NCBI GenBank assembly: GCA_026419635.1
Contig: JANZZB010000088.1
Coordinates: 1 to 6,435, forward strand
DNA length: 6,435 nucleotides
Direction: 5' to 3'
Source: Clostridiales bacterium
GTDB lineage: Bacteria > Bacillota > Clostridia > Oscillospirales > Butyricicoccaceae
Part shown: positions 5,558 through 6,435 of the stretch, in pieces
How positions within the stretch are numbered: the stretch's first letter is position 1
Layout of the letters: the number at the start of each line of letters is the position of its first letter
Notes under the pieces: model-generated
The model's input: the letters and a program-made list of their open reading frames with translations, nothing else
Told to the model about the DNA's origin: nothing
Databases searched by the model: none
Made by a program: the position numbers and the translations under genes

Positions 5558-6435
5558 ATGGACCAGGATAAAAGCTTTGTTATTTTAGCTGACACTGTCT
5601 GTGAATTAACAAAAGAAGAATATCTTAAATATGACCTAATACCGTTATGTTTGAGTCTTGTTTTCGAAGGCAAGGAATATAAGGATGATTTTGGCGAATC
5701 GATAGATTCAAAAGAAGTATATTCAAAACTTCGCGCTGGAGCCCAGTCCTCGACTCAACAGGTTGATATGCAGACCTATTATAACGAATTTACGAATATC
5801 CTTGAAAAAGGAAAGGACATTCTTTATGTTTGTTTTTCTTCCGCATTAAGCGGAACGTACAATACCGCATGTATGGTGGCAAAAGAACTTGGGGAGAAAT
5901 ATCCGGAGAGAACCATTTATGTCTTTGACAGCCGCAGCGCTGCCGGTGGACATGGATTATTAGTTCGTTACGCAATATCACTTCGCGATCAAGGTAAAAA
6001 CATGCAGCAGATTATTGATACTCTCGAACAAGAAAAGCTTACGTTTTGCCATTGGTTTTTTGTAGACGATCTCAATTTCCTTCACCGCGGAGGAAGGGTA
6101 TCGAAAACCGCTGCAGTTGTCGGAACCTTTATCGGCATTAAACCTATTTTGTGTGTCGATAATGAGGGCAGATTAATTCCTCAAGATAAAGTTCGTGGTC
6201 GTAATCAGGCGCTGAAATATTTGGCTGATAAAATGATAGATCTTGGTACAGACCTTGAAAATCAGGTTATCGCCATTTCCCATGGTGATTGTATTGAAGA
6301 GGCTGAGACGCTTGCTGGAATGATTCGGGAAAAGGTAAAAGTAAAAGATATTTTGATTAAAATGCTTACACCGGTAATTGGATCACATTCCGGTCCGGGA
6401 ACGATCGCGCTTTTTTTCAGAGGGGAAAGAAGATT
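5558..6435 (+). CDS. DegV family (FakB-type) fatty-acid-binding protein, 3' end outside window
   Basis: DegV proteins bind a long-chain fatty acid in a buried tunnel; in Firmicutes the FakB members present it to the kinase FakA to make acyl-phosphate for phospholipid synthesis. The frame is open for 292 codons to the window edge with no stop, close to the full family length, so only a few residues should be missing. Visible signatures are FVILADTVCEL at 7-17, SSTQQVD at 64-70 (in place of the usual TSQPS), FSSALSGTYNTA at 93-104, DSRSAAGGHG at 124-133, VDDLNFLHRGGRVSK at 169-183, IKPIL at 194-198, SHGD at 241-244 and GSHSGPGTIALFF at 275-287 with H277 as the usual head-group histidine. The ATG at 5558 is chosen because GGAGG lies 8 bases before it and the family starts just before the FVILAD strand; an in-frame ATG at 5531 is less likely. 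A role in fatty-acid uptake is inferred from the family; no fakA is in view. Confidence 0.93.
   Translation, partial: MDQDKSFVILADTVCELTKEEYLKYDLIPLCLSLVFEGKEYKDDFGESIDSKEVYSKLRAGAQSSTQQVDMQTYYNEFTNILEKGKDILYVCFSSALSGTYNTACMVAKELGEKYPERTIYVFDSRSAAGGHGLLVRYAISLRDQGKNMQQIIDTLEQEKLTFCHWFFVDDLNFLHRGGRVSKTAAVVGTFIGIKPILCVDNEGRLIPQDKVRGRNQALKYLADKMIDLGTDLENQVIAISHGDCIEEAETLAGMIREKVKVKDILIKMLTPVIGSHSGPGTIALFFRGERR

Noticed and set aside
5407..5673. 88-codon minus-strand ORF across the HAD/degV gap
   Set aside because: It covers both divergent promoters and the start of the degV-like gene, and its sequence looks like a shadow of AT-rich DNA.
1..6435. CRISPR arrays, tRNA or rRNA genes, insertion sequences, phage or defence genes
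   Set aside because: No regularly spaced repeats, tRNA-like folds, transposase motifs or terminal repeats were seen; all long frames are accounted for by housekeeping-type families.

Overview
This window looks like chromosomal core DNA from a low-GC Gram-positive bacterium, most likely a member of the Clostridia. The reasons are AT-rich intergenic DNA, near-consensus sigma-A type promoters with 17-bp spacers, AGGAG-type ribosome binding sites, and the gene content: a DapL-type lysine/meso-DAP branch, a hexameric-type glutamate dehydrogenase, a PfoR-family membrane protein and a DegV-family protein. The genus cannot be fixed from the sequence.

Layout. (1) Positions 1-778, + strand: C-terminal ~60% of a glutamate dehydrogenase whose start lies outside the window. 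(2) Positions 861-882: perfect 22-bp palindromic terminator shared with the convergent genes; its U-tract is better for the minus strand. (3) Minus-strand operon dapF (start 3009) then dapL (end 929), read from a good promoter at 3041-3069, with a small hairpin between the genes. (4) Divergent from dapF, + strand 3173-4213: a PfoR/PTS_EIIC_2 family membrane protein. (5) Terminator at 4241-4262, mainly serving the minus-strand pair that converges on it. (6) Minus-strand pair: a HAD phosphatase/phosphoglucomutase-like protein (5402-4734), then a GNAT acetyltransferase (4732-4271) one base after it, read from a perfect-consensus promoter. (7) Divergent from these, + strand from 5558: a DegV-family fatty-acid-binding protein, cut at the window's right edge a few codons short of its expected end.

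How the genes fit together. DapL makes LL-diaminopimelate from tetrahydrodipicolinate using glutamate as amino donor, and DapF epimerises it to meso-diaminopimelate for peptidoglycan and lysine. The neighbouring glutamate dehydrogenase makes or consumes that amino donor, so a metabolic link is plausible, but the genes are in separate transcription units. The PfoR, HAD/GNAT and DegV units have no clear shared pathway with these.

There are no RNA genes, CRISPR arrays, insertion sequences or signs of recent transfer that I can see. No stretch longer than about 165 bases is without a gene. I did not find a convincing new system. The points most worth a second look are the orphan PfoR-type permease, the HAD-GNAT junction without a ribosome binding site, the symmetric element at the degV transcription start, and the small possible ORF with a good ribosome binding site after gdh.
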